Shown one piece after another: positions 13,322-22,170 of a stretch of DNA of 36,684 nucleotides; within the stretch, counting starts at the first letter, position 1, and each line of letters starts with the position of its first letter. The stretch spans positions 1-36,684 of IMG/VR virus record IMGVR_UViG_3300025687_000141; one strand, written 5' to 3'. Below the pieces are notes generated by a model. The model saw only the letters and a program-made list of their open reading frames with translations, had not been told where the DNA came from and did no database searches. A program made the translations under genes and the position numbers. Source of the DNA: a virus.

Positions 13322-13480
13322 ATGGCTGATATCCCTGTAAATACGACCACAAAGACGATAGACTGGCGCACATTGGTCTACACGACCCAGAAGCCAGAGC
13401 CGACTCGTGATGCTTACGAGTTCTCGAATGGCCGAAAGTTTAAAGAAGACGACAAGTCGGGGGTCTACGATGCAGAGTGA
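13322..13480 (+). CDS. Small protein between TerL and the 114-aa gene, 52 aa
   Basis: ATG directly follows the terL stop (TAAATGG). Product begins MADIPVNTTTKTIDWRTLVY and ends in acidic KEDDKSGVYDAE; its last codons overlap the start of the next gene. No domain. Small genes in this place are common in podovirus-like late operons and may be packaging or head-completion accessories. Confidence 0.66.
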   Translation: MADIPVNTTTKTIDWRTLVYTTQKPEPTRDAYEFSNGRKFKEDDKSGVYDAE

Positions 13481-13814
13481 TCTAATCATCACCCCGGAGA
13501 CACCAACCGAGTCGTTATTACGTAAGAATCTACTCGACACCTTAAACCGCCACTACCCGCACATGAGTGGCGCATGGGTTATCGACATTGACTCGAAAGG
13601 CGGGATCATACAGGTCAGAAACCTTGCATTGTCGGGGCGTATGGGCTTTGTGATGCACATCAATAAAATCGACCCGGACTTTAAGAACGTGGTCAGATTC
13701 GGTGGCGAACTCCTGGAGCGTTACAACATCGCCAGACAACGAGGTCTGGATATGCGGGATCAATTGAGCAACCTGAGACGGAATGCTCTTGGTGAAGCGA
13801 TCCACGAGGTATAA
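13470..13814 (+). CDS. Protein between terminase and portal, 114 aa
   Basis: ATG at 13470 preceded by GGGGG; a longer upstream frame overlaps the 52-aa gene fully and was rejected. Alpha/beta: GAWVIDIDSKGGIIQVRNLALSG then a helix-rich end (LLERYNIARQRGLDMRDQL). The WxIDID-x-GxxxxRN look is frequent in small phage proteins next to the terminase genes. Function unknown. Confidence 0.75.
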   Translation: MQSDLIITPETPTESLLRKNLLDTLNRHYPHMSGAWVIDIDSKGGIIQVRNLALSGRMGFVMHINKIDPDFKNVVRFGGELLERYNIARQRGLDMRDQLSNLRRNALGEAIHEV

Positions 13815-13818
13815 CCCT

Positions 13819-15975
13819 ATGACGATGTACACAGCCGGTGACAATAAGCGAGATCCGGGACACACCACCCCCCAGTCCCAGATCGATTCAGAAAAGGATG
13901 ATTGGTTGGATATTGCGCGTTCTGCGTTTGAGACGTCAGACAGTTGGTTCGACGCGTCTGTTCGTAAGTCCATAGAGCGGAATATTGCCCATTTCAACAA
14001 CACCCATGCCCCAGGGTCGAAATACTTTTCAGACGCCTATAAGTTCAGGGCTCGGGGTTTCCGTCCAAAGACTCGGTCCGTGTTGAGAAAGCGGGACGCC
14101 TCGGCGGCAAAAGCCCTGTTCTCGACCTCTGACGTTGTGACGGTATCTGCAGAGAACGACGGCGACGAAGCCCAGGTGCTGAGTGCTGAGATCTGTCAGG
14201 AACTGCTGCAGTACAGGCTTGAGAACACGGTACCCTGGTACAAGATTGCTATCGGTGCGTTCCAGGATGCCAATGTCGCCGGGGTGTGTATCAGCCACCA
14301 ATGTTGGGATTACACCGAGATCACCGACAAAGAGCCCGCTATGGATGATCAAGGTGGCTACGTCATGGATGAGATGGGCGAGCCGGTCTATAACGAACGG
14401 TACACCCGGGTCAAGGATACCCCGCGCATCGAGTTACGCCCGGTTGAGAATATCAGGTTCTCCCCATCGGCGGACTGGGATGATCCGTTGGGCACCTCGC
14501 CGTACATCATTGACCAGATGCCCATGGAAATTGGCGAGGTTAAAGAGCGCGGCGTAGCGGACCTGAAGAACCCCGTACCTTGGTTCGAGGTGGATGATGC
14601 CGCTCTACAGCAGGGCCTCACGACGGATTACGACAGCCTGAGATCCCAACGATCCAAGGGTCGCCAGGATGCGAATGACGTGCAGCACAGCTTTACAGAC
14701 TTCGATACCGTGTGGGTGCATCGAAACATCATCCATAAGAACGGCCGAGACTGGGTTTACTACACCTTGGGCGTTCACTTCAGACTATCGGATCCCGTTC
14801 CCCTGGAGGTCGAATACCCGTGGCTTGCCCCTGGTGAACGTCCTTATGTGCTGGGTGTGTCAAACATCGAGTCACATAAGAACTACCCCGAGTCTCTTTC
14901 GGGTCTGAGCGCACCACTGCAGCAGGAAGCGAACGACATCAACAACCAGCGACGTGACAACGTGATGTTGGTGCTGAACCGTCGTTACTTCGCTAAACGG
15001 GGATCGTCAATCGATTTCCGGTCATTGAGTCGCAACGTTCCGGGCTCTGTTACGTTGATGGATGACTTGGCTGACGTGAAGTCAGAGACTATGCCCGAGG
15101 TTACAGGATCCAGTTACCAGGAGCAGGACCGGGTTAACATGGACTTCGATGAGATCGCGGGTAGTTTCTCCAACAGCTCGGTTGGTTCAAATCGACAGTT
15201 GAATGAAACCGTGGGCGGTATGGAATTACTCTCTGGTAATTCCGATGAGTTGACGGAGTTTGACCTTCGGACCTGGGTGACCACTTGGGTTGAGCCGGTT
15301 CTTAAGCAGGTCATAAAACTGGAGCAGTATTATGAAAGCGACGAGGCCATCCTGTCCGTCGTGTCGAATAAGGTTGGATTGTGGCAGCGTTACGGCATGG
15401 ATCGAATCACGGATCGGTTGTTGATGGGTTCCATGACGGTTGAGGTTGACGTGGGCTTCGGTTCCACCAACCCCAACCAGAGGATACAGCGCATCGTCAA
15501 CGGTATGGGCGCGGTGTTCAACATCGTCCCAGAGATGCGCGGCCGCATGGGTGAGAAGGGTGCGGAGGCCGTCGTTAAGGAGATCTTCGGTGCTATGGGC
15601 TTCCGTAGCACAGAGCGGTTCTTCCCACCTGCTGACCCGAACAACCCACCACAGCCCCAGGTTGATCCTCGTATGGAACTGGAGAAGTTCAAAGCCGAGG
15701 CGGCGCAGCAGCGTGAACAGATGAAAGCCGAGCTGGAGCAGATGAAGATCGAATCCAAGATGCAGAGCGAAGACCAGGAGCGCAAGTTGAAGTATGTTCT
15801 AGCTCAGATGGAGCGAGACGGCGATGTGATGGAACTAGCCGGTAAGCGAGAGTTGAGTATCGAGAACATCAAAGCCAAGTTAGGAGAGTCGGCGATGAAA
15901 GAGCGCGGTCAGAATGAGCGGTTCCTGGCGGAGCGAGAGTTCGCCGTAGGACCCGGCAACGGTCGTGGGTTATGA
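13819..15975 (+). CDS. Portal protein, 718 aa
   Basis: ATG at 13819 has GAGG 9 nt upstream. Size, place right after terminase and content support a podovirus-type portal: helical wing at the start (WFDASVRKSIERNIAHF), a YKFRARGFRPKTRSVLRKRDA segment, GTSPYIIDQMPMEIGEV, and a long C-terminal coiled coil (about 615-700, rich in E/K/Q) that could form the barrel. Twelve copies would make the DNA channel bound by TerL and adaptor. Large C-terminal coiled coils are usual in podoviral portals. Confidence 0.88.
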   Translation: MTMYTAGDNKRDPGHTTPQSQIDSEKDDWLDIARSAFETSDSWFDASVRKSIERNIAHFNNTHAPGSKYFSDAYKFRARGFRPKTRSVLRKRDASAAKALFSTSDVVTVSAENDGDEAQVLSAEICQELLQYRLENTVPWYKIAIGAFQDANVAGVCISHQCWDYTEITDKEPAMDDQGGYVMDEMGEPVYNERYTRVKDTPRIELRPVENIRFSPSADWDDPLGTSPYIIDQMPMEIGEVKERGVADLKNPVPWFEVDDAALQQGLTTDYDSLRSQRSKGRQDANDVQHSFTDFDTVWVHRNIIHKNGRDWVYYTLGVHFRLSDPVPLEVEYPWLAPGERPYVLGVSNIESHKNYPESLSGLSAPLQQEANDINNQRRDNVMLVLNRRYFAKRGSSIDFRSLSRNVPGSVTLMDDLADVKSETMPEVTGSSYQEQDRVNMDFDEIAGSFSNSSVGSNRQLNETVGGMELLSGNSDELTEFDLRTWVTTWVEPVLKQVIKLEQYYESDEAILSVVSNKVGLWQRYGMDRITDRLLMGSMTVEVDVGFGSTNPNQRIQRIVNGMGAVFNIVPEMRGRMGEKGAEAVVKEIFGAMGFRSTERFFPPADPNNPPQPQVDPRMELEKFKAEAAQQREQMKAELEQMKIESKMQSEDQERKLKYVLAQMERDGDVMELAGKRELSIENIKAKLGESAMKERGQNERFLAEREFAVGPGNGRGL

Positions 15976-16262
15976 CGGATAAGGTCGTATCGCTAGACGC
16001 GTACCGGTCGGATCCCCATTTCTCAGGGACTATGATCTGTCTGGTTTGTGACCACGAGTGGGTGGGTGTGGCTCCGGTAGGTACAGAGTGGTTGGAATGT
16101 CCGCAGTGTCACACCCATCGCGCCACACCGATGTACCCGGTGCAACGTTCAGATGAGCTACATCTCACCTGTATGTGTTGTGGTAACGGTCTGATGGCGG
16201 TCACCCCGGGCATGATCTACTGCACCCAGTGTGGTGCCAACGTTATGGAGTTTGAAGAGTGA
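15972..16262 (+). CDS. Double zinc-ribbon protein, 96 aa
   Basis: Two CxxC pairs (CLVC...CPQC) around residues 22-48 and two more (CMCC...CTQC) around 66-86 make two zinc ribbons in tandem. ATG overlaps the portal stop (ATGA). Zinc-ribbon proteins inside a head operon are uncommon; a structural or late-transcription role is possible but unproven. Confidence 0.78.
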   Translation: MTDKVVSLDAYRSDPHFSGTMICLVCDHEWVGVAPVGTEWLECPQCHTHRATPMYPVQRSDELHLTCMCCGNGLMAVTPGMIYCTQCGANVMEFEE

Positions 16263-16552
16263 GTGAACCAGATTACGAAATGATGCAACTGGATGCGGCT
16301 AAGTTGGGTATAGAGGCGGAGGGCTTCCTCGCCTCGTCTCTAGGCCGTTATCTTGTTGAGCGTGCCGACCTGGAGATTGAGAAGCTGACGGAAAAACTGA
16401 TCTGGTTGAGCCCAAGCGACATAACGGCAAACACAGACGTCCGTACTGAAATCCAGGTGTGCATAAAGTTTAAACAGTGGTTGATCGAGGCTATTAACTC
16501 GGGTCGCGTCGCTGCTAGAAACATCCAAGAATCCGAGGCGGTAGACCGATAA
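16259..16552 (+). CDS. Helical protein in the head operon, 97 aa
   Basis: GTG at 16259 overlaps the previous stop (GTGA). All-helical, DLEIEKLTEKLIWL and a KFKQWLIEAI segment suggest a coiled coil. No domain recognised. Position between portal and scaffold genes suggests a head-assembly accessory. Confidence 0.72.
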   Translation: MSEPDYEMMQLDAAKLGIEAEGFLASSLGRYLVERADLEIEKLTEKLIWLSPSDITANTDVRTEIQVCIKFKQWLIEAINSGRVAARNIQESEAVDR

Positions 16553-16599
16553 GCCTCACAACCCAAGATGCCCATCGAAAGACGGCAGGAGTATTACAA

Positions 16600-17709
16600 A
16601 TGAGTAAAGATACCAGTGACACATCACCCCGTACCGAGACCTTCGTTAAAGAAAAGGTTATGGTCGGAGAAAAAGATTCGATGTATTACAACGACTTAGA
16701 GTCAAAAGATGGTGGACAGGAGGGGGGTTCTGATGTATCTTCCACACCAGAAGAGTCACTCGATCCCAGAGAGGCAATTGCCCGTAAATACGAGCAGCGT
16801 CGATCCGGGACCCAGGACACTGAATCTACCGATGTTGACGACATCAAGGACGAGGACGGTAAGGACGAGGTAACCCCTCCACCCGCTACCAAAGAGCCCG
16901 TACTGATCGAAGTCAAGATCAATGGTCGAGTACGACAGGTTGACCAAGCACGGATCGACGCCGCTGGCGGAGTCGAGAACTACCAGAAAATGGTAACTGC
17001 GAACGAAGGTTTGCAGGAGCTGGCAGCCGAACGTAAACGACTCGAAGCGGAGGATGCTCGGATCAAAGCCGAGACCCAACGCCTCAAAGAGTTACAGAGT
17101 AGGGCTCTATCTCAACCCCGAGACGAGTCTGAGAGAAATCTAGGTCTACCCAACAGCGGCGACCAACAAGCGAAAGTAGCCGAAGCGGCGCGTAAGTACC
17201 GCGAGGCATTGTTGGATGGTGAGGATAAGGTTGCAGATGCGGCGCTTATCGAGCTGTTGAGTCTGAGTAACACACCCACGACCCCGCAGATCGACCAAGA
17301 CCAAATCGTCAACCGTGCCGTAGAAGGCGCACTCCAAACCGTAGAGCAGAAACAGAAGCAACGCGACCTTGAGTTGGCCGGTGCGAGTTTCGCTGAGACG
17401 TATTCCGACATCATGAACGACCCACGCCTCTTCCAAATGGCGGACATCGAGAGTGATGTAGTTGCAAGAGAACACCCAGGTTGGACCCCGGAACAGATAT
17501 TCACCGAGGCAGGCGACAGGGTACTCAAGTGGCGCAACGGAACGGCTACAACGAACCAACCCCCAACCAGAGACCGCGAAGCCGAGAAACGAGCCCTGCG
17601 GACCCCGAGAGCGTCATCTGGTAAGTCCCAACCAAAGCCAGCGCCGAAACCAGAGACCAACTCCGAGTATATCGCCAGAATGCGAAAAGCTCGTGGTTTG
17701 GAAGTCTAA
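16600..17709 (+). CDS. Scaffolding-like protein, 369 aa
   Basis: Acidic, disordered N-terminus (SKDGGQEGGSDVSSTPEES), a VKINGRVRQVDQARIDAAGG segment, then a long coiled coil (LAAERKRLEAEDARIKAE) and a basic Pro-rich C-terminus (SGKSQPKPAPKPE). This layout, just before the capsid gene, is typical of podovirus scaffolds: the acidic arm and coiled coil shape the procapsid and the basic end binds the coat. No protease domain is seen. ATG with GGAG upstream. Confidence 0.78.
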   Translation: MSKDTSDTSPRTETFVKEKVMVGEKDSMYYNDLESKDGGQEGGSDVSSTPEESLDPREAIARKYEQRRSGTQDTESTDVDDIKDEDGKDEVTPPPATKEPVLIEVKINGRVRQVDQARIDAAGGVENYQKMVTANEGLQELAAERKRLEAEDARIKAETQRLKELQSRALSQPRDESERNLGLPNSGDQQAKVAEAARKYREALLDGEDKVADAALIELLSLSNTPTTPQIDQDQIVNRAVEGALQTVEQKQKQRDLELAGASFAETYSDIMNDPRLFQMADIESDVVAREHPGWTPEQIFTEAGDRVLKWRNGTATTNQPPTRDREAEKRALRTPRASSGKSQPKPAPKPETNSEYIARMRKARGLEV

Positions 17710-17731
17710 CCCAATTTAAGAGGATCCTGTC

Positions 17732-18679
17732 ATGCCAGGACAAGTTTGGAATACCAATACCGCAGGCGGGTATATGTACAGCGACGAGCTGTCCAGTACC
17801 CTCCGTAATGCTCTTCAACCTATGACCCGATTCATTCAGCACTGCGATGCTGACGATCAGACCGACAAGGGGCTCCACGCAGGCGATGCGTTCCATTGGA
17901 ACATCTACAGTGATGTAGGTACCCAAGGTGGACGTCTGGCTGAGAACCAGCGTATGCCTGAGACCGGGTTCACCGTTGCCCAGGGATCTGGTCAGATCTA
18001 CGAGTTCGGTAACTCCGTACCTTACAGCGGTCTACTCGACGACCTGTCTTTGCATCCTGTGAAGCAGATCATCAATAAGGCCCTGAAGAACGACGCTGCT
18101 AAGGCGTTCGAGATCGAGGCGCGTGCTCAGTTCGCTGCTACACCTCTGGTGGTAACGCCAGCATCGGGTACCAGTGCGACCGCAATCACCCTGGAGACCG
18201 GGGGTAGTGCTACCGCAACCAACAACTTGGCAATGAACAACGTTCACGTCAAGCTGATCTCTGACGAGATGAAAGAGCGGAACATCCCAACCTATTCAGA
18301 TGGTAACTACCGCTGCATCGGTCGGCCTAAGACCTTCCGTGACTTCAAGGACGATCTTGAGGCAATTCACTCCTACGTTGATCAGGGCTTCGGCATGATC
18401 CTCAATGGTGAGGTAGGTCGGTCATACGAGGGGGTTCGTTTCTTCGAGCAGACTGCTATCGCCAGCCAAGGTTGGTCCAACGGTAAGTCCGACGAAGCGT
18501 TCTTCTTCGGAGAGGATACCGTGATCGAGGGCATCGCAATCCCGCCTGAGATTCGTGGTAAACTCCCCGGTGACTTCGGTCGTGACAAGGGTGTAGCGTG
18601 GTACGCACTGGAAGGTTTCAGTCTGGCTCACACCGTCGCTGCTAATGCTCGAATCATCAAGTGGGCATCTGCCGCTTAA
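17732..18679 (+). CDS. Major capsid protein, 315 aa
   Basis: Highest-quality ribosome site region of the head operon (AAGAGGATC). Position right after the scaffold-like gene and a length of 315 residues fit a HK97-fold coat. Contains FHWNIYSDVGTQGGRLAENQ then YEFGNSVPYSGLLDDLSL and a late GVAWYALEGFSLAH segment, features of podoviral coat proteins in which a GNSVP-type strand precedes the spine helix. I could not assign it to one named capsid family. Confidence 0.82.
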   Translation: MPGQVWNTNTAGGYMYSDELSSTLRNALQPMTRFIQHCDADDQTDKGLHAGDAFHWNIYSDVGTQGGRLAENQRMPETGFTVAQGSGQIYEFGNSVPYSGLLDDLSLHPVKQIINKALKNDAAKAFEIEARAQFAATPLVVTPASGTSATAITLETGGSATATNNLAMNNVHVKLISDEMKERNIPTYSDGNYRCIGRPKTFRDFKDDLEAIHSYVDQGFGMILNGEVGRSYEGVRFFEQTAIASQGWSNGKSDEAFFFGEDTVIEGIAIPPEIRGKLPGDFGRDKGVAWYALEGFSLAHTVAANARIIKWASAA

Positions 18680-18694
18680 TCTGGAGGATTTAGA

Positions 18695-19054
18695 ATGAGT
18701 TATTCAAACCCAACCTCTGCAGTGTACCGCTTTCCAGCGGCTACCCTATCTACCGCTGCTATCATTGGCCGCATCGTAGGGCCTGCAGGTAAGTCCGGTC
18801 GTCTGATCGACATCGGTAACGTAGTAACTACCGGTGTCACCGTTGCGGCTAACACCATTGACGTGGGCCTGACGGCTGACGTGGATGCGTTCGGAACGCT
18901 GTCCGTTCCGGTTTCGTCCGCCGGTGCCGTTGCCAACGGGATGACCCGTGGCACGGATGACGACATCCCCGCCGACACCGTAGTTGAGGTGTCCACCAAT
19001 GGTGAATGTACCGCTGGTGCTGGCGATGTTCTTGTCACCATTGAGTGGTACTAA
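18695..19054 (+). CDS. Capsid decoration-like protein, 119 aa
   Basis: Small Ala/Thr/Val-rich beta protein (ATLSTAAIIGRIVGPAGKSG, then VTVAANTIDVGLTADV) directly after the coat gene with GGAGG 6 nt before its ATG. Composition and place fit a head-decoration or fibre-base protein. No Cys motif. A late structural role is inferred from location. Confidence 0.65.
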   Translation: MSYSNPTSAVYRFPAATLSTAAIIGRIVGPAGKSGRLIDIGNVVTTGVTVAANTIDVGLTADVDAFGTLSVPVSSAGAVANGMTRGTDDDIPADTVVEVSTNGECTAGAGDVLVTIEWY

Positions 19055-19065
19055 GGAGATCCATC

Positions 19066-19215
19066 ATGAGTGTTAACGAGAAGGGTCTGACTGAACAGAC
19101 CAAATTCGACGAGAAAGCAAAGCTGCGCCAAGAGACCGATGAAAAGTCTCAACGCCCGGTAGCGCAGACCAAGTCGATTAAATCGGATCGTGGTACTTTC
19201 AAAGACAAGTGCTAA
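19066..19215 (+). CDS. Small charged head-operon protein, 49 aa
   Basis: ATG at 19066 with AAGGAG 8 nt upstream. Very polar, Lys/Glu-rich (EKGLTEQTKFDEKAKLRQE) and probably disordered, ending in FKDKC. Followed by a stem-loop at 19224-19245. Function unknown; could be a minor capsid or assembly peptide. Confidence 0.65.
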   Translation: MSVNEKGLTEQTKFDEKAKLRQETDEKSQRPVAQTKSIKSDRGTFKDKC

Positions 19216-19223
19216 TCTGAATA

Positions 19224-19245
19224 GCGGGGGGCTTCGGCTCCCCGC
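19224..19245 (+). terminator. GC-rich hairpin within the head operon
   Basis: GCGGGG / CCCCGC stem extending into GGC-TTCG-GCT, with no T tract. May stabilise the upstream mRNA or give weak termination after the coat genes. Confidence 0.45.
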
Positions 19246-19266
19246 ACCTCCACCCTGGAGACAACT

Positions 19267-19452
19267 ATGAAGACGATCCGATATACCCCGTACGGAGAAC
19301 CCGAGGTTATCCCGAAGGGCCACTCCCATCGTAAAGACTATGAGGTCGGAAGCGGTAACCGTAATGGTACTGCAGATCGCAGCCGTGAATCCGAACTCAA
19401 AACTGGTAACAGCCCCGTTGACGAAGGGCTTAACTACAAGGCACCCCTATGA
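19267..19452 (+). CDS. Small polar protein, 61 aa
   Basis: ATG at 19267 with GGAG 7 nt upstream. Mostly polar and disordered; the GSGNRNGTADRSRESE region is Gly/Arg-rich. Overlaps the start of the next gene by 4 nt (ATGA). No family recognised. Confidence 0.68.
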   Translation: MKTIRYTPYGEPEVIPKGHSHRKDYEVGSGNRNGTADRSRESELKTGNSPVDEGLNYKAPL

Positions 19453-20024
19453 CTATTCGATTGAACTTGGACAGACCTTACGGTCTTATCTCTGGTACAA
19501 CCCCTAACAACGCCAGATACATTCAGGACGGCGTAGAGTTTACCCCGGACAAGAAACCTATCCTCGAAGGCTTCTCTGCCGAGAAGTTGGCAGAGCTGGA
19601 GGTTCGCGCTGACCAGGAAGCTGAGGCCGCACGTCTGAAGTTGAAGGCCCAGGAAGAACTCGAAGCGGCGGCTAAAGCCGCAGTAGCTGATACCGTGGTT
19701 GATAACGCCCCGGTCACCAAAGAAGCGAGCGCCGAAGACATCGAGCGATTGACCCGACGTAGCAACGAGGCTAAGGCCCGTAAGGCCGCAGAGATTGCAG
19801 CCGCTGCTGACAACGCGCCTGTTGAAGCTCCGGCCCCCGATGTTGCACCAACTCCACCCATTCCCCAGGGGATAGCTCCGGCTCCCCCTACCAACCCCAG
19901 TGTAAGCCAAGGAGGTGATCTCGAAACCATGCACCACATGAAGCTGAAACAGAAGGTTAAAGAGGCGGGTGGTGAGTACGTCGACCGTGATCAGGCAGTG
20001 GCTTTCCTGAGGTCAAACGGGTGA
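19449..20024 (+). CDS. Head or neck accessory protein with C-terminal HeH-like motif, 191 aa
   Basis: Begins with a short ordered stretch (MTIRLNLDRPYGLIS), then a long Ala/Glu coiled coil (KLAELEVRADQEAEAARLK), a Pro/Ala-rich linker and a final HHMKLKQKVKEAGGEYVDRD helix-extension-helix-like element, a short nucleic-acid-binding fold often found at the ends of phage structural proteins. Overlaps the adaptor gene by 4 nt. Confidence 0.6.
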   Translation: MTIRLNLDRPYGLISGTTPNNARYIQDGVEFTPDKKPILEGFSAEKLAELEVRADQEAEAARLKLKAQEELEAAAKAAVADTVVDNAPVTKEASAEDIERLTRRSNEAKARKAAEIAAAADNAPVEAPAPDVAPTPPIPQGIAPAPPTNPSVSQGGDLETMHHMKLKQKVKEAGGEYVDRDQAVAFLRSNG

Positions 20025-20686
20025 CATTCCTAGAACTCTGTGTAGAGTTGCGTCGGCTGGCCGGTATCAGTGGTACCGGTCCGGCTGATGTCACACTCCA
20101 AACCGGAGAGTACGGACGTGTGGTCCAATGGATCACTGACTCATGGCTCAACATTCAGTCTAAATTCCAGGGTGAGTGGGACTTCTTGTGGAGTGAGTTC
20201 TCCAAAGTAACCGTGGCCTCGACACGAGATTATGAATACCGGACATCGTCCGGCATCGCTAAGTTCGACAACGAGTCTTTCACCATCTACCTGACGGCTG
20301 ATGGGGTGTCGACCAGACGTGCGCTGCAGTACGTACCCTATGACGAGTTCAAGGACGTTTACTGGGATGCCGTAAGTGAGGACTATCCGTCGGTTGTTAC
20401 GATCCTACCCCGTGGTGGGTACCGACTGTACCCAACCCCAAACGACGTCTACACCGTGCAGGCGATAGGGTTCGACGTTCCGGTAAGGTTCGCAGCTAAT
20501 GACGACACCCCGACGTTGCCCGAAGAGTTGCACATGGTCATCGTCTACAAGGCGTTGATGGACTACGCCGGTTACGAAGCCAGCCGAGAAGCCCTGGACG
20601 ACGCACGACTCAAGTTCGGGGACCTTTGGCCCGACGTCTTGAAGTTGCGATATCTACCAGAAGACATGGTAGTGAGACCCCGGTAA
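20021..20686 (+). CDS. Head-tail adaptor, 221 aa
   Basis: GTG start overlaps the previous stop. Starts TFLELCVELRRLAGISGTGP, the usual first helix of podovirus adaptors, has WITDSWLNIQSKFQGEWDFL and ends in the EELHMVIVYKALMDYAGYE helix. Length matches the family. Twelve copies would sit under the portal and receive the nozzle protein, encoded next with a 1-nt overlap. Confidence 0.83.
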   Translation: MTFLELCVELRRLAGISGTGPADVTLQTGEYGRVVQWITDSWLNIQSKFQGEWDFLWSEFSKVTVASTRDYEYRTSSGIAKFDNESFTIYLTADGVSTRRALQYVPYDEFKDVYWDAVSEDYPSVVTILPRGGYRLYPTPNDVYTVQAIGFDVPVRFAANDDTPTLPEELHMVIVYKALMDYAGYEASREALDDARLKFGDLWPDVLKLRYLPEDMVVRPR

Positions 20687-22170
20687 TGCCAGTAAAGACC
20701 AAATACTACCCACTCGGAGGAGGCCTCGATTTAAAGACCCCCGCCGTATTGATGGATCCTGGAAAGTTGATCCAGTCTCAGAACGTTGAGCAGAAGCTGT
20801 CGGGTGGGTATGCTCGCATCGCTGGGTACGAAAAGTTTGATACCAACGAGGTCCCAGGAGAAGGCGCACTGTTGGGGGTTTGGTACTTCAACAACAAGGT
20901 GTACGCCTTCCGTAACGCGGTGGGTGGTGCCACGGCCGAGATGCACGAATCCGTTGGGTCAGGTTGGACCACTAAGAAGACCGGGCTGGCACCCGATGGT
21001 GATTATGAGTTCGTGAACTATAACTTTGCTGGAGCCTATAAGATGTATGGGGCGTCCGGTACTCATAAAGCGTTCGAGTGGGACGCCACGACGTGGACCG
21101 ACATCACTACGGGCATGACTACCGATACCCCTGAGCACATCATCGCTCACAAGAAGCATCTGTTCCTCTCATTCGACTATTCCGTACAGCACTCCAGTTT
21201 GGGGTTGCCCACCACGTTTAGCCCGATCACAGGGGCGGCGGAGATGACAGTCGAGGATGGGGTAACAGGGTTCATGCAACTATCAGGTGGTGTGTTGGGT
21301 GTGTTCGGGCGTAACTCAACGAACCTGTTACAGGGGTCGTCCAGCGCCGATTGGACCAACACCGCCCTGGTGGAGCACGGTAATAAGATCGGTGCTATAT
21401 CTGGAACCCTCCAACAGTTGGGGTCTCGGGTCAAATACCTGGATGATCGAGGGGTTGTAGACTTCTACACCTCCCAGAACTTCGGTGACTTTGCTGACGC
21501 TACGATCAGTCACGATATCCAAGAGTTGCTGTTAAGTAAGAAGGGTATCGTTTCTGCCTCGTGTATCGTCAGGGAAAAGTCACAATACCGCTTATTTTTC
21601 TCCGACGGCACGGGGTTATACTTCACATTCCGAGGATCTAAGTTGGCAGGCGTAACCCGCGTGGTGTTCCCTGACCCAGTTAAGCGGGTTGTATCTACTG
21701 AGGATGGTAGCGGAAACGAACTCATCCTGTTTGGTTCAGATAGCGGCTACGTGTACAAAATGGAGTCAGGGGATACCTTTGACGGGGCCGCTATAACTTC
21801 GTACATGCGGGTTGCCTATAACCACCTCGGTTCCCCCCGTCAGCGTAAGCGATTTCGTAGAGCGGTGTTCGACATCAAGGCGACAGCGGCCGTGGCACTG
21901 CGTGTAAAACCTGACTTTAAATTCGGATCCGATGGTATAATCCCCCCTGTTGGATTTACGGATCTTGCCGTGGGCGGGTTAGGTTCTCAATTGGGGTCAG
22001 GTCTACTTGGGTCGTTTACTCTTGGAGCCGCTTACATATTGGAAGGGCAGGTCGACCTGCCAGGACACGGTGATTATGTGAGCCTCTTCTTCTATTCCGA
22101 CGCCATCGGATCTGCGTGGGAAGTTGACGGTGTCTTATTTGAATTCATACCCGGTAGAGGGCGTAGATAA
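20686..22170 (+). CDS. Tail nozzle / DNA stabilisation protein, 494 aa
   Basis: ATG shares its first base with the adaptor stop. The opening YYPLGGGLDLKTPAVLMDPG followed by GGYARIAGYEKFD is the recognisable start of podoviral beta-propeller nozzle proteins (P22 gp10-like). The middle has repeated WxxxF blade-like segments and a VVDFYTSQNFGDFAD stretch. Should form the tail tube closing the packaged DNA. Confidence 0.82.
   Translation: MPVKTKYYPLGGGLDLKTPAVLMDPGKLIQSQNVEQKLSGGYARIAGYEKFDTNEVPGEGALLGVWYFNNKVYAFRNAVGGATAEMHESVGSGWTTKKTGLAPDGDYEFVNYNFAGAYKMYGASGTHKAFEWDATTWTDITTGMTTDTPEHIIAHKKHLFLSFDYSVQHSSLGLPTTFSPITGAAEMTVEDGVTGFMQLSGGVLGVFGRNSTNLLQGSSSADWTNTALVEHGNKIGAISGTLQQLGSRVKYLDDRGVVDFYTSQNFGDFADATISHDIQELLLSKKGIVSASCIVREKSQYRLFFSDGTGLYFTFRGSKLAGVTRVVFPDPVKRVVSTEDGSGNELILFGSDSGYVYKMESGDTFDGAAITSYMRVAYNHLGSPRQRKRFRRAVFDIKATAAVALRVKPDFKFGSDGIIPPVGFTDLAVGGLGSQLGSGLLGSFTLGAAYILEGQVDLPGHGDYVSLFFYSDAIGSAWEVDGVLFEFIPGRGRR

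Noticed and set aside
16259-16552. Scaffold or protease function for the 97-aa protein
   Set aside because: Too short and without a catalytic triad; the next gene fits scaffold much better.
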